Part shown: positions 17,107 through 25,474 of the stretch, piece by piece
Numbering within the stretch: position 1 is the first letter of the stretch
Layout of the letters: each line of letters begins with the position of its first letter
Assembly (NCBI GenBank): GCA_958407465.1
Contig: CATYIV010000009.1
Coordinates: 7,610 to 71,609, forward strand
Reading direction: 5' to 3'
Source of the DNA: an uncultured Collinsella sp.
GTDB lineage: Bacteria > Actinomycetota > Coriobacteriia > Coriobacteriales > Coriobacteriaceae
Length of the DNA: 64,000 nucleotides
Program-made: the position numbers and the translations under genes
The notes under the pieces: generated by a model
Seen by the model: only the letters and a program-made list of their open reading frames with translations
What the model was told of the DNA's origin: nothing
Database searches by the model: none

Positions 17107-17640
17107 ATGTTGAAGAAAACCCTCGCCTTCGCCCTGTCAGCGGCGCTTTTCGCGTTCTCGCTCGCCGGCTGCGGCGGAAATTCAATCGACAGCGCAAAGG
17201 CAAGCGATGCCGATTCCCAGGAAAAGACCGAACAGGCGGCCGATGCGCCCGAGGGCGCAAGCGCTGCCCCCATCACCGCCGACAAGGTGGCCGACGGCAC
17301 CTATCCGATCACCGTAGATTCCAGCTCGAACATGTTCAGGATTGTGGACGCCCAGCTCATCGTGGAAAACGGCTCCATGCACTGCGTGATGACGCTTTCC
17401 GGCACGGGCTACGGCAAGCTCTTCATGGGCACGGGCGACGAGGCTGCCGCCGCGAGCGAGGCCGACTTCATCCCCTATGTGGAAAACGCGGAAGGCAAGT
17501 ACACCTACGACGTGCCCGTTGAAGCGCTCGACGAGGACACCGCCTGCGCCGCGTGGAGTATTAGAAAAGAGCAGTGGTACGACCGCACGCTCGTGTTCGA
17601 ATCCGCCGGCGTCGATCTGCGCGCCGACGCACTGAAGTAA
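17107..17640 (+). CDS. Small lipoprotein, accessory to corrinoid/metal-complex uptake
   Basis: A 177-residue predicted lipoprotein. A hydrophobic signal (LAFALSAALFAFSLAGC) ends in a lipobox Cys at about residue 22, followed by a Ser/Ala/Glu linker. The mature domain begins with DGTYPITVDSSSNMFRIVD and contains MTLSGTGYGKLFMGTGDEA. I recall this beta-rich type beside iron-complex/B12-like ABC systems of gut Firmicutes and relating it to NEAT-like domains, but I cannot assign a ligand. AAAGGAA precedes the ATG at 17107; a longer in-frame start at 17032 lies inside the hairpin region. It is cotranscribed with the chelatase lipoprotein and the substrate-binding protein, suggesting a surface relay. 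Confidence 0.7.
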   Translation: MLKKTLAFALSAALFAFSLAGCGGNSIDSAKASDADSQEKTEQAADAPEGASAAPITADKVADGTYPITVDSSSNMFRIVDAQLIVENGSMHCVMTLSGTGYGKLFMGTGDEAAAASEADFIPYVENAEGKYTYDVPVEALDEDTACAAWSIRKEQWYDRTLVFESAGVDLRADALK

Positions 17641-17644
17641 CGCC

Positions 17645-19216
17645 ATGCGGTCGATTCTTCCCAAGGGGGAAAGCAGGAAGCGTCGCAGCATCGCGGTGCG
17701 CGCGATCGCCTGCGTTCTCGTCGCCCTGCTCGCGCTTCCCTTCGCGGGGTGCAGTGCGAGCCCGAACGCGACCGGTGGCACGGCAGGCTCTCAGGAATAC
17801 ACTGTGAGCGTCTCGCTCTCCGGCGGGTCAGGGCGCGCAAGCATCGCCTCACCCACCACAATTGTGAAGGATGGCGACACCTACACCGCGACCATCACCT
17901 GGTCGAGTTCGAACTACGACAAGATGACCGTCGACGGCGTGGACTACGCGCCCGTAAACGACGGCGGCAACTCCACGTTCGAGATACCCGTCACGCTCGA
18001 CGAGGACATCGCCGTGTCGGCCGAGACCGTCGCCATGTCGACGCCGCACACCATCGACTACACGCTCTACTTCGACTCATCCACCATGAAGGAGAAATCG
18101 GGCGACGAAGCAAGCGGCGGCTCCCCTGCGGGAACGGCTTCAAGCGCCGCGGCCGACTTCCACAACGCCGATTTGGGCTGCGGCTGGAAGCCGACGGGGA
18201 CGCTTCAGCTTGAATACGCCGAGCACTTCACTGTCGACGAGTTCGAAGGCGGCCTGCGGCTTATCTGCATTTCGAACGGGGAGCGCTTCCTCGTGGTGCC
18301 GCAAGATGCGAAGGTACCTGATGGGTTGAGCTCCGACATCGCGGTCATAAGGCGCCCCGCCGACAAGGTGTACCTCGTGTCGTCGGCGACGATGTGCCTG
18401 GTCGACGCGCTCGATGCGAACGACAATATCCTCATGTCGGGCACGAAGGCCGACGATTGCTCGGTCGCGGGCTTCAAAAGCGCGCTCGAAAGTGGGGCGA
18501 TCGCCTACGGCGGCAAGTACAGCGCGCCCGATTACGAGCAAATATCGGCCTCGGGCTGCACGCTCGCCATCGAGAACACCATGATCAACCACACGCCCGA
18601 TGTGAAGAAAAAGCTGCAGAAGCTCGGGCTCGTCGTGCTCACCGAACAGTCGTCGAGCGAGCCCGAAGCACTCGGGCGCGTCGAGTGGATTAAGCTTTTC
18701 GGCGTCCTATTCGACAAGGAAGACGAGGCCGCGCACCTGTTCAACGAGCAGAAGGCTCGCGTCGAGCAAACGTCGGGGCTCGCGTCGTCAGGTAAAACCG
18801 TGGCGTATTTCTACATTAACTCGAACGGGGCCGCCGTCACGCGGCGGGCGGGCGACTACGTGGCGCAGATGATCGAGCTTGCAGGCGGCAGCTACGCGCT
18901 CGATGACGCGCAGACGGCGTCGACGTCAGGTTCGTCAGTAACGCTCGAAATGGAGCGCTTCTACGCGACGGCGAAGGATGCCGACATCATCGTCTACAAC
19001 GGCACCATCGACGAATCGGTTGCCACCTTGAAAGACTTCGTAGGCAAAAACGCGCTATTGTCGCAGTTCAAAGCCGTAAAGAACGGCAACGTCTGGGTCA
19101 CAAGCGCCGACATGTACCAGCAGATGACTTCTACCGCCGACATTATCGACGAGCTGCACGGGGCGTTCACCGGCGATGACGCGAGCGACTTCCATTATCT
19201 GAGGAAGCTTGGCTAG
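17645..19216 (+). CDS. ABC transporter substrate-binding lipoprotein with extra N-terminal beta domain
   Basis: A 523-residue lipoprotein (lipobox FAGC, Cys about residue 36). After the signal comes a domain of about 90 residues (VSVSLSGGSGRASI, then ITWSSSNYDKMTVDGVDY) related in style to the domain in the preceding lipoprotein. The remainder (from about 175) is a class III periplasmic-binding fold of the BtuF/FhuD type: LAIENTMINHTP, KKLGLVVLTEQSSSEPEALGR, FGVLFDKEDEA and VWVTSADMYQQM. It begins 4 bp after the previous stop and ends 4 bp before the permease ATG. By context the ligand is a corrinoid, cobalt tetrapyrrole or iron complex; the sequence does not decide. Confidence 0.85.
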   Translation: MRSILPKGESRKRRSIAVRAIACVLVALLALPFAGCSASPNATGGTAGSQEYTVSVSLSGGSGRASIASPTTIVKDGDTYTATITWSSSNYDKMTVDGVDYAPVNDGGNSTFEIPVTLDEDIAVSAETVAMSTPHTIDYTLYFDSSTMKEKSGDEASGGSPAGTASSAAADFHNADLGCGWKPTGTLQLEYAEHFTVDEFEGGLRLICISNGERFLVVPQDAKVPDGLSSDIAVIRRPADKVYLVSSATMCLVDALDANDNILMSGTKADDCSVAGFKSALESGAIAYGGKYSAPDYEQISASGCTLAIENTMINHTPDVKKKLQKLGLVVLTEQSSSEPEALGRVEWIKLFGVLFDKEDEAAHLFNEQKARVEQTSGLASSGKTVAYFYINSNGAAVTRRAGDYVAQMIELAGGSYALDDAQTASTSGSSVTLEMERFYATAKDADIIVYNGTIDESVATLKDFVGKNALLSQFKAVKNGNVWVTSADMYQQMTSTADIIDELHGAFTGDDASDFHYLRKLG

Positions 19217-19220
19217 CGTC

Positions 19221-20261
19221 ATGAGAAGCCGGCTTTCCATGACATACGACGAATCGGGGCGCGCCGCGCGGTGTCGAGTCGTGACGGCGCTGCTCGCTGT
19301 TGTCATCATCGTGCTCGTCGGGGCCAACCTGTGCATCGGGAGCGTGCTCGTGCCCGCAGACCACATCCCCGGCATCCTTTCGGGCGGCGCGGCCAATTCC
19401 ATGGAAAGCCAAGTCATCTGGGAGATTCGCCTGCCGCGCGTGCTTTCAGCCGTGCTTCTCGGCGGGGCACTTTCGCTCTCCGGGTTCCTGCTGCAGACGT
19501 TTTTCAACAACCCCATCGCCGACCCGTTCATCTTGGGCGTCTCCTCGGGCGCAAAGTTCGTCGTCGCGCTTACGATGATCGTGCTTCTGGGCGCGAACCA
19601 GGCCATGTCCTCGCCGGCCATGGTGGCCGCAGCGTTTCTGGGATCGCTTATCACCATCGGCTTCGTGCTCCTCATCGCACGGCGCATAAGTTCCATGGCC
19701 ATGCTTATCGTGGCGGGCGTCATGGTGGGATACATCTGCTCGGCGGCGACGAACTTCCTCATCGCCTTCGCCGACGACCAGTCCATCGTGAACCTGCACA
19801 ACTGGTCTTTGGGTAGCTTCTCGGGTTCGGGCTGGGACGACGTCGCGGTCATCACGGTCGTGGTGATCGCCATGAGCGCATGCGTATTCGCGATATCGAA
19901 GCCCCTTTCCGCCTTCCAGCTAGGAGAAGCCTACGCGAAAAGCGTCGGCGTGAACGTCGCACGCTTCCGCGTGGTGCTCGTCCTTCTAGCGAGCATGCTC
20001 TCCGCCTGCGTGACCGCGTTCGCTGGTCCGGTGTCGTTCGTAGGCATCGCGGTTCCACATCTCGTGAAGTCGGCGCTGAAGTCGTCGAAGCCCATCAGCG
20101 TGATTCCTGCGTGCTTCTTGGGAGGCGCCATCTTCTGCGCGGGCTGCGATTTGATCGCGCGCACGCTGTTCTCTCCCGTCGAGCTTTCCATCAGCGCCGT
20201 CACCGCCATCTTCGGCGCGCCGGTGGTTATCGCGCTCATGCTGAAGAAGCGGGTGAGGTAG
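19221..20261 (+). CDS. BtuC/FecCD-family ABC transporter permease
   Basis: A 346-residue polytopic permease with about nine to ten hydrophobic segments. RLPRVLSAVLLGGALSLSGF, NNPIADPFILGVSSGA and, near the C-terminus, GPVSFVGIAVPHLVKS are hallmarks of the FecCD/BtuC family; the last precedes the coupling helix for the ATPase. The first 25 residues are hydrophilic. I choose the ATG at 19221, preceded by GAGGAAG at a workable distance; an in-frame TTG at 19209 is possible. It is coupled to the binding protein upstream and the ATPase downstream. Confidence 0.92.
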   Translation: MRSRLSMTYDESGRAARCRVVTALLAVVIIVLVGANLCIGSVLVPADHIPGILSGGAANSMESQVIWEIRLPRVLSAVLLGGALSLSGFLLQTFFNNPIADPFILGVSSGAKFVVALTMIVLLGANQAMSSPAMVAAAFLGSLITIGFVLLIARRISSMAMLIVAGVMVGYICSAATNFLIAFADDQSIVNLHNWSLGSFSGSGWDDVAVITVVVIAMSACVFAISKPLSAFQLGEAYAKSVGVNVARFRVVLVLLASMLSACVTAFAGPVSFVGIAVPHLVKSALKSSKPISVIPACFLGGAIFCAGCDLIARTLFSPVELSISAVTAIFGAPVVIALMLKKRVR

Positions 20262-21551
20262 ATGGGGGAATTCATGCCGCGGCCCAAAACGCTCCGAGCG
20301 GAGTCGAACCTCGAAACCCCGGTCGAAACGCAGGCTGACGGAGCGCCGCTTTTCCGCATAAGCGACCTGTCGGCGGGCTACGACAAGAAGGTCGTAGTCG
20401 AAGGTGTCAATCTGGAGGTTCGCGCGGGCGACGTCGTGGCGTTCATCGGGCCGAACGGCTCGGGCAAGTCGACCATCTTGAAAACCATCACACGCCATCT
20501 TGCACCGCTTGCCGGCGCGGTAGAGCTCGACGGACGGGAGATTTCCCGATGGAAGACGGCGGAGTTCGCAAGGAACCTTGCCGTTATGCTGACAGATCGC
20601 CCCCGGACCGAGCTCCTCACCTGCCGCGATATCGTAGAGGCGGGAAGACATCCCTACACCGGGCGAATGGGCACACTCTCGCCCGACGACCATAGTCGGG
20701 TCGACGAGGCAATGAAAACCGCACATGTGGAAGAGCTCGCCGAGCGCGACTTCATGCAGATAAGCGATGGGCAACGCCAGCGCGTCATGCTCGCACGCGC
20801 CATCGCGCAGGATCCGCGTGTGCTCGTGCTCGACGAGCCCACGTCGTATCTCGATATCCGCTACCAGATCGACCTGCTGCGAATACTTCGCCACCTTGCG
20901 AAATCGCGGAATGTGGCTGTCATCATGTCCATCCACGAACTCGAGCTCGCGCAGAAAAGCGCCGACAAGGTGATTTGCGTGAAGGACGGCCGGGTCTTTC
21001 GCGCCGGCGCACCCGAGGACATATTCACGCGCGAGACAATTGGCGAGCTCTACGGCCTTCAGCATGGCACCTTCAACGAGCGCTTCGGCAGCGTGGAAAT
21101 TGGGCGCCCACACGGTGATGCGCACACGTTCATCATCGCCGGCGCAGGTACGGGGTCGGCTGTGTTTCGCCAGCTCATCCGGCAGGGCAAGGCGTTCTAC
21201 GCGGGCGTTCTGCACGAAGGGGACATCGACTGCGAGCTCGCGCGCGACCTGGCGACGGAATGCGTGGCCGAGCGCGCCTTCGAGCCGATCGGGGATAAAA
21301 CCATAGCCCGCGCCAAAGAGCTCCTCGTCCACTGTGCGCGCCTTATTGTGTGCCCCGCCGCCTTCGGCACCATAAACGCCCGCAACGCAGAGCTCGTCGA
21401 GTTCGCACGCTCGCATGGTATCGAGGTCGTGCGAGCGTGCGAAGGCGCATCGGAAGATTCCCAATTGGATACGCCTAGGCGCGGTCCAAGAAATCGTCCG
21501 CACCCCCTATCTGACCCTATTTCACCGCAACTTAGAGAGCGTAAGGTATAA
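20262..21551 (+). CDS. ABC transporter ATPase (BtuD/FecE-like) with extra C-terminal domain
   Basis: A 429-residue protein, far longer than the usual 250-270. Residues about 30-275 are the nucleotide-binding domain: Walker A IGPNGSGKST, signature SDGQRQRVMLARA, Walker B VLVLDEPTSYLD, H-loop MSIHELEL; the Q-loop region reads LAVMLTDRPRTE without an obvious Gln. Residues about 290-405 form an additional Rossmann-like module (FIIAGAGTGSAVFRQLI, FYAGVLHEGDID, VCPAAFGTINARN). The last dozen residues (DPISPQLRERKV) are encoded by half of a palindromic repeat and flanking DNA, so the natural C-terminus was probably altered there. ATG 20262 abuts the permease stop; ATG 20274 with GGGGGA upstream is an alternative. 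Confidence 0.9.
   Translation: MGEFMPRPKTLRAESNLETPVETQADGAPLFRISDLSAGYDKKVVVEGVNLEVRAGDVVAFIGPNGSGKSTILKTITRHLAPLAGAVELDGREISRWKTAEFARNLAVMLTDRPRTELLTCRDIVEAGRHPYTGRMGTLSPDDHSRVDEAMKTAHVEELAERDFMQISDGQRQRVMLARAIAQDPRVLVLDEPTSYLDIRYQIDLLRILRHLAKSRNVAVIMSIHELELAQKSADKVICVKDGRVFRAGAPEDIFTRETIGELYGLQHGTFNERFGSVEIGRPHGDAHTFIIAGAGTGSAVFRQLIRQGKAFYAGVLHEGDIDCELARDLATECVAERAFEPIGDKTIARAKELLVHCARLIVCPAAFGTINARNAELVEFARSHGIEVVRACEGASEDSQLDTPRRGPRNRPHPLSDPISPQLRERKV
21515..21534. repeat. Half copy of the 23-bp palindromic element
   Basis: CCCTATTTCACCGCAACTTA is identical to the right arm of the complete element at 31961-32031 and nearly so to the copy at 23195-23264. No left arm exists upstream; that place is taken by the end of the ABC ATPase gene. 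Base composition drops sharply immediately to the right. The half copy marks the right border of the GC-rich cobalamin block. Confidence 0.85.
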
Positions 21552-21666
21552 CGCTTCACCCCAAATCAAATTGATTCGTTGAATAGACACATTACAAATC
21601 TTTAGACTTCGTTTAATCCACAAGTGGGTATTATCACACACAAGGCGAACGTGAAAGGATATACCC

Positions 21667-23100
21667 ATGTCGCTTACACAGTCAGCAGAGCGTGCAGCGC
21701 TCAACAAGCTCATCGATTATCTCGACGACAACCCGCAAGAAAACATCGACAAAATCATGGACCTCGTGAACAAGCTGGTCCCCAATCGCGTATTTCCTGT
21801 ACAGCGAGAGGCATTCACCAATGTCATCAAGAGCCGCGGCAATTGGTATGACCTGATCATGCGTGTGTTCAGCCTTAATCCCCAGATGCGAACCAAACTG
21901 CTTAAGACCCTCATTGTCGACGCCAACCTGCTAGCTTGGCCAGAGCAGGAAAAGAACCGCGAAAAGTACCAGTGCAACGTTCCGTGGGCCATCCTGCTCG
22001 ATCCCACGAGCGCCTGCAACCTGCATTGTACGGGCTGCTGGGCCGCCGAGTACGGCTACAAGCAGAATCTCTCGTTCGAAGACATCGACTCTATCGTTAC
22101 GCAGGGCAAAGCTCTGGGTACCCACATCTACATCTACACTGGTGGCGAGCCATTGGTGCGCAAGCGGGACCTCATCCGGATTTGCGAGAAGCACCAGGAC
22201 TGCGCATTCCTGTGCTTTACCAACTCCACGCTGATCGACGAGGCCTTCTGCGACGACATGATTCGCGTAGGTAATTTTGTCCCCGCCATCAGCGCCGAGG
22301 GCAATGAGCACACCACCGACGACCGTCGCGGCGAAGGTACCTACGCAAAGATCGAGCATGCAATGAAACTCCTGCGCGAGCGCGACTTGCCATTTGGTAT
22401 CTCCACCTGTTGGACCAGCGCCAATGCCGATACGGTTGCTACTGAGGAGAACATGGACTGGATGATCGGCGAGGGAGCACTCTTCTGCTGGTACTTCCAC
22501 TTTATGCCGGTTGGCCGCAATGCAACCCCCGAGCTCATGCCCACGCCCGAGCAGCGCGAGCACATGTATCACTTTATCCGCGAAATGCGCGAGAAGAAGC
22601 CGCTGTTTACGCTCGACTTTCAAAACGACGGCGAGTTTGTAGGCGGGTGTATCGCCGGAGGTCGCCGCTACCTGCACATCAACGCCGCCGGAGACGTGGA
22701 GCCGTGCGTGTTCATCCATTACTCAAACGCCAACATCCACGATGTGAGCTTACTCGACGCGCTGCGCTCTCCCCTCTTTATGAAGTACTACGAAAACATG
22801 CCGTTCAACGACAACTACCTCAAACCATGCCCCATGCTCGAGAATCCCGACGTGCTGCCCAAAATGGTTGCCGAGAGTGGCGCAATGAGCACCGACCTAA
22901 TCGAGAAGGAGTCACCCGAGCAGCTGCGCGAAAAGACCCAGGCTACCGCCGAGGCATGGTCACCTGTCGCCGACCGCATCTGGAACGACTCCGACGATCC
23001 GCTATACGCCAAGCGTCACGAGGATAAGTCACAAGGCATGGCCGATAGCGACATGCACAAGTTCGAAAAACAGGGCCGCACACTCAAAAACGGCGATTAA
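21667..23100 (+). CDS. Radical SAM protein, function unknown
   Basis: A 477-residue cytosolic radical SAM enzyme. The [4Fe-4S] motif CNLHCTGC has its cysteines at about residues 117, 121 and 124, followed by IYIYTGGEPLVRKRDL, the SAM-binding GGE motif. A cysteine-containing C-terminal region (VGGCIAGGRRYLHINAAGDV, then EPCVF) resembles the auxiliary-cluster tail of SPASM-like proteins. The first 100 residues are a helical extension. Upstream DNA is AT-rich and a GTGAAAGGA site precedes the ATG. It stands alone, with a TetR gene convergent downstream. No peptide substrate gene is seen next to it, so I give no reaction. Confidence 0.85.
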   Translation: MSLTQSAERAALNKLIDYLDDNPQENIDKIMDLVNKLVPNRVFPVQREAFTNVIKSRGNWYDLIMRVFSLNPQMRTKLLKTLIVDANLLAWPEQEKNREKYQCNVPWAILLDPTSACNLHCTGCWAAEYGYKQNLSFEDIDSIVTQGKALGTHIYIYTGGEPLVRKRDLIRICEKHQDCAFLCFTNSTLIDEAFCDDMIRVGNFVPAISAEGNEHTTDDRRGEGTYAKIEHAMKLLRERDLPFGISTCWTSANADTVATEENMDWMIGEGALFCWYFHFMPVGRNATPELMPTPEQREHMYHFIREMREKKPLFTLDFQNDGEFVGGCIAGGRRYLHINAAGDVEPCVFIHYSNANIHDVSLLDALRSPLFMKYYENMPFNDNYLKPCPMLENPDVLPKMVAESGAMSTDLIEKESPEQLREKTQATAEAWSPVADRIWNDSDDPLYAKRHEDKSQGMADSDMHKFEKQGRTLKNGD

Positions 23101-23131
23101 TGCTGCCCTACACGACAAACGCTCAGAAATG

Positions 23132-23175
23132 AAGCGGAGCAGTCTCGAGGCTCATCTTCGAGGCTGCTCCGCCTT
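23132..23175 (+). terminator. Hairpin after the radical SAM gene
   Basis: GCGGAGCAG (23134-23142) pairs with CTGCTCCGC (23164-23172), and the stem extends inward with CTCG/CGAG. It lies 32 bp past the stop codon. The T-run is weak (GCCTTACC), so termination is probable rather than certain. Confidence 0.55.
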
Positions 23176-23194
23176 ACCATCAAAACAGTTTTAC

Positions 23195-23264
23195 TAAGTT
23201 GCGGTGAAATAGGGACCAGAACGGCCTTCCAATAACCAAAACAATCCCTATTCCACCGCAACTT
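23195..23264. repeat. Palindromic repeat, copy 2
   Basis: The left arm TAAGTTGCGGTGAAATAGGG starts at 23195 and the right arm TCCCTATTCCACCGCAACTT ends at 23264, with one mismatch relative to the other copies and an intervening loop of about 28 bp. It lies between the convergent radical SAM and TetR genes. No transposase is attached; it behaves like a small non-autonomous or REP-like element. Confidence 0.85.
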
Positions 23265-23288
23265 CTATAAGTTGTTGAATTATCGATG

Positions 23289-23900
23289 CTATTCGAAGCG
23301 AGATTCCAGACTCGACAGACCGTTGAGAGTCAGATCGTTGGCGACCCCAGAGACGCGCTCGATAGGAACCGAACCGTCAGACAGCGCCCACGTGCGATAG
23401 ATACCGATAATACCCGACAGCAAAAACGCCAGATAGTAGTCGAACATTTCGTCCTTGAGACCTTGAGGCAGAAGATCGCGCTCGGCAATCTCGTGCTCGA
23501 GCGGCGCACGAAGACGAGCCATAAAATCATCGAGCGGAATGTTCTCGATCAGCTGACGATTGAGCACCAAGTTGTTGCACAGTGCCTCGTTAACGGTTTT
23601 AAAGAAGGTCGCCGCCGCGCCCAGGGCGCGCTCGTTGGTGTCGCCGTCCATGGAAGCAAGCGTTTTCTCGACCGAGTCGACAATCATCTCCACCACATCG
23701 ACGGCAATGGCATCGAGCAGGCCGTCAACCGTGCCAAAGTGAACGTAAAAGGTCTTGCGGTCGACATTGGCCTCGCGCGCGATGGCACTCACCGTAATGT
23801 CTGCCAGCGGCTTTTCCATGAGCAGGCGCTCGAAAGCGGAAAGGATGGCATTGCGGCTGCGAACGATGCGGCGGTCAAGACGCGGTTTGCTGGTTGCCAT
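23289..23900 (-). CDS. TetR/AcrR-family transcriptional regulator
   Basis: A 203-residue regulator. The N-terminal helix-turn-helix spans about residues 13-55: ILSAFERLLMEKPLADITVSAIA then NVDRKTFYVHFGTVDGLL is the standard TetR pattern. The C-terminal ligand domain has no recognisable specificity. The start at 23900 has AAGGGA eight bases upstream; ATG codons at 23906 and 23927 are alternatives. It is convergent with the radical SAM gene and not divergent from any gene, so its target cannot be read from position. The flippase-like gene at 24017 is upstream on the same strand. Confidence 0.88.
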   Translation of the reverse strand: MATSKPRLDRRIVRSRNAILSAFERLLMEKPLADITVSAIAREANVDRKTFYVHFGTVDGLLDAIAVDVVEMIVDSVEKTLASMDGDTNERALGAAATFFKTVNEALCNNLVLNRQLIENIPLDDFMARLRAPLEHEIAERDLLPQGLKDEMFDYYLAFLLSGIIGIYRTWALSDGSVPIERVSGVANDLTLNGLSSLESRFE

Positions 23901-24016
23901 GGGCATGTCCCTTCGATATGCGAGCATTCATCAACAGATGAGAGATAATCTACGTAAGAGGATTATCCCCCATACAGTACAAATATGCCCCGCATCATGA
24001 AGAACGCACGACTGCC

Positions 24017-25324
24017 CTACTGCGACTTAGGGTGCTTCTTCTTATTGAGTGCCGACGGAGATACGCGAATACCATCGCCTGTCTGGCGCACATAGGCCTT
24101 ATGAGCCGGCTTAGCGGTCCCAGAAGCCTTCTGAGCGTGCTTCTTGGGATCAACGGTAACAGCATTAGTGGGGTGCGGCTTAGTGGGCGCAGAGGGCGTC
24201 TGAGGCGTGCGGCCGAGCTTGCGCATCACGCGATCCCAGCGCGCATGGATGCTCTCGTTGTGGGCGCTCTTAAGTCCCAACAGGGGCGCAGCCAAAATGG
24301 TCGGCGCAATAAACGTAATGAGACGCCACAGCAGATAGCCGGCGGTCGAAGCCGACCCAAAGAAATGACCCAAGAACAATGCAAAGCCGCCCTCAGCGCC
24401 ACCAGTTCCACCGGGCAGGGGGACCGCAGAGCTCAACAGCTGGACAAAGGCGCTCGCGGCCATGACCGAGAAAAAGTCGACCTCATGGTGGCCAAAGGCA
24501 AGCATCAGGAAATACGGCACGAGGTAGAAAAACGCGAGCTGCAGCATGGTGATGACCACCGTGAGCAGCATGGACGAAAAGTGGCCAGCCGAAAGCTTGA
24601 ACTTCTCAGAGAACGAGTAGATCTCGCCATCGACAAACGTGCGCCAACCCTCGATCTTAGTGGCCGAGACACCAATGCGCTCGAGCCAATTGATGATGCA
24701 ATGGGCGACGCGCGTGACGGTCTTAGGCATGAGCGCGACGGCGAAGATGCCAAGCAAGATGCAGCAGTGCCCACCAAAGCTAAAGACACACAGCAGCGTC
24801 ATGTCGCCATAGCGCTCGGCAAAAAAAGGCATGCGAGCAAGCAGTAGGATAGCGCCCCAGGCAACGAGGCCAAACTGATACACGATAAAGCGCGTGAACT
24901 GCGTGGCGCCGGCCTCGCCCACGTTTTGGCCGGCCTTGGTCAGGCGATAGATCTGAGCCGGGGTGGAGCCCATCATCATGGGCGTCAGGTTGCCAAAGAA
25001 GATGCCACTCGCCTCGACCGAGATCAGGTCGCGGATGCCGACGGGCGAATTGGGATCGAGCCAGACGGCGATCGCATAGGCCACAATGCCAAAGAACAGG
25101 TACATGAACATGCAAAGACACGCGACAACGAGCCATGACGCCTGGACGCTCGACATAGCGGCCCAGAACTGCCCCATCTGCCCGGTTACCACCAGATAGA
25201 CGATATAACCTACCAGCACGACGCCGATAAAGATGGCGCCGCGGCGTGCGCTCTTATTGTCATCTCCGCCCGAGGCCTCAACCTCGACCTGGGGCTTAGA
25301 CGTATGCTGAGAGGACTCCGTCAT
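24017..25324 (-). CDS. YbhN/AglD-type (UPF0104) flippase-like membrane protein
   Basis: A 435-residue polytopic membrane protein with about eight hydrophobic segments. Hallmarks of the lysylphosphatidylglycerol-synthase transmembrane/UPF0104 family are SGIFFGNLTPMMMGSTPAQI, TQFTRFIVYQFGL and the late AVPLPGGTGGAEGGFALFL. There is no cytosolic MprF transferase domain. The last 60 residues are a Pro/Lys/Thr-rich tail with many lysines. Such proteins are thought to move lipid or lipid-linked sugar. AGAAGGAG precedes the ATG at 25324. Confidence 0.85.
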   Translation of the reverse strand: MTESSQHTSKPQVEVEASGGDDNKSARRGAIFIGVVLVGYIVYLVVTGQMGQFWAAMSSVQASWLVVACLCMFMYLFFGIVAYAIAVWLDPNSPVGIRDLISVEASGIFFGNLTPMMMGSTPAQIYRLTKAGQNVGEAGATQFTRFIVYQFGLVAWGAILLLARMPFFAERYGDMTLLCVFSFGGHCCILLGIFAVALMPKTVTRVAHCIINWLERIGVSATKIEGWRTFVDGEIYSFSEKFKLSAGHFSSMLLTVVITMLQLAFFYLVPYFLMLAFGHHEVDFFSVMAASAFVQLLSSAVPLPGGTGGAEGGFALFLGHFFGSASTAGYLLWRLITFIAPTILAAPLLGLKSAHNESIHARWDRVMRKLGRTPQTPSAPTKPHPTNAVTVDPKKHAQKASGTAKPAHKAYVRQTGDGIRVSPSALNKKKHPKSQ

Positions 25325-25432
25325 GAGACTCCTTCTAACAGTCAAAATATCTTGGATATTGTACCCGTAAGGGCCATAGGCAGAACGCAAAGCTCTGGTT
25401 CAAACGGGAATTGCAGACGGTTGTTTAAAAAT

Positions 25433-25463
25433 AAAAAACCCGGCCTTCCATAGGAAGTCCGGG
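25433..25463 (-). terminator. Intrinsic terminator after the tRNA-Glu pair
   Basis: On the minus strand CCCGG-A-CTTCC pairs with GGAAG-G-CCGGG around a TATG loop and is followed by TTTTTT. It lies 12 bp beyond the CCA end of the distal tRNA. Confidence 0.85.
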
Positions 25464-25474
25464 TATCAGATGCG

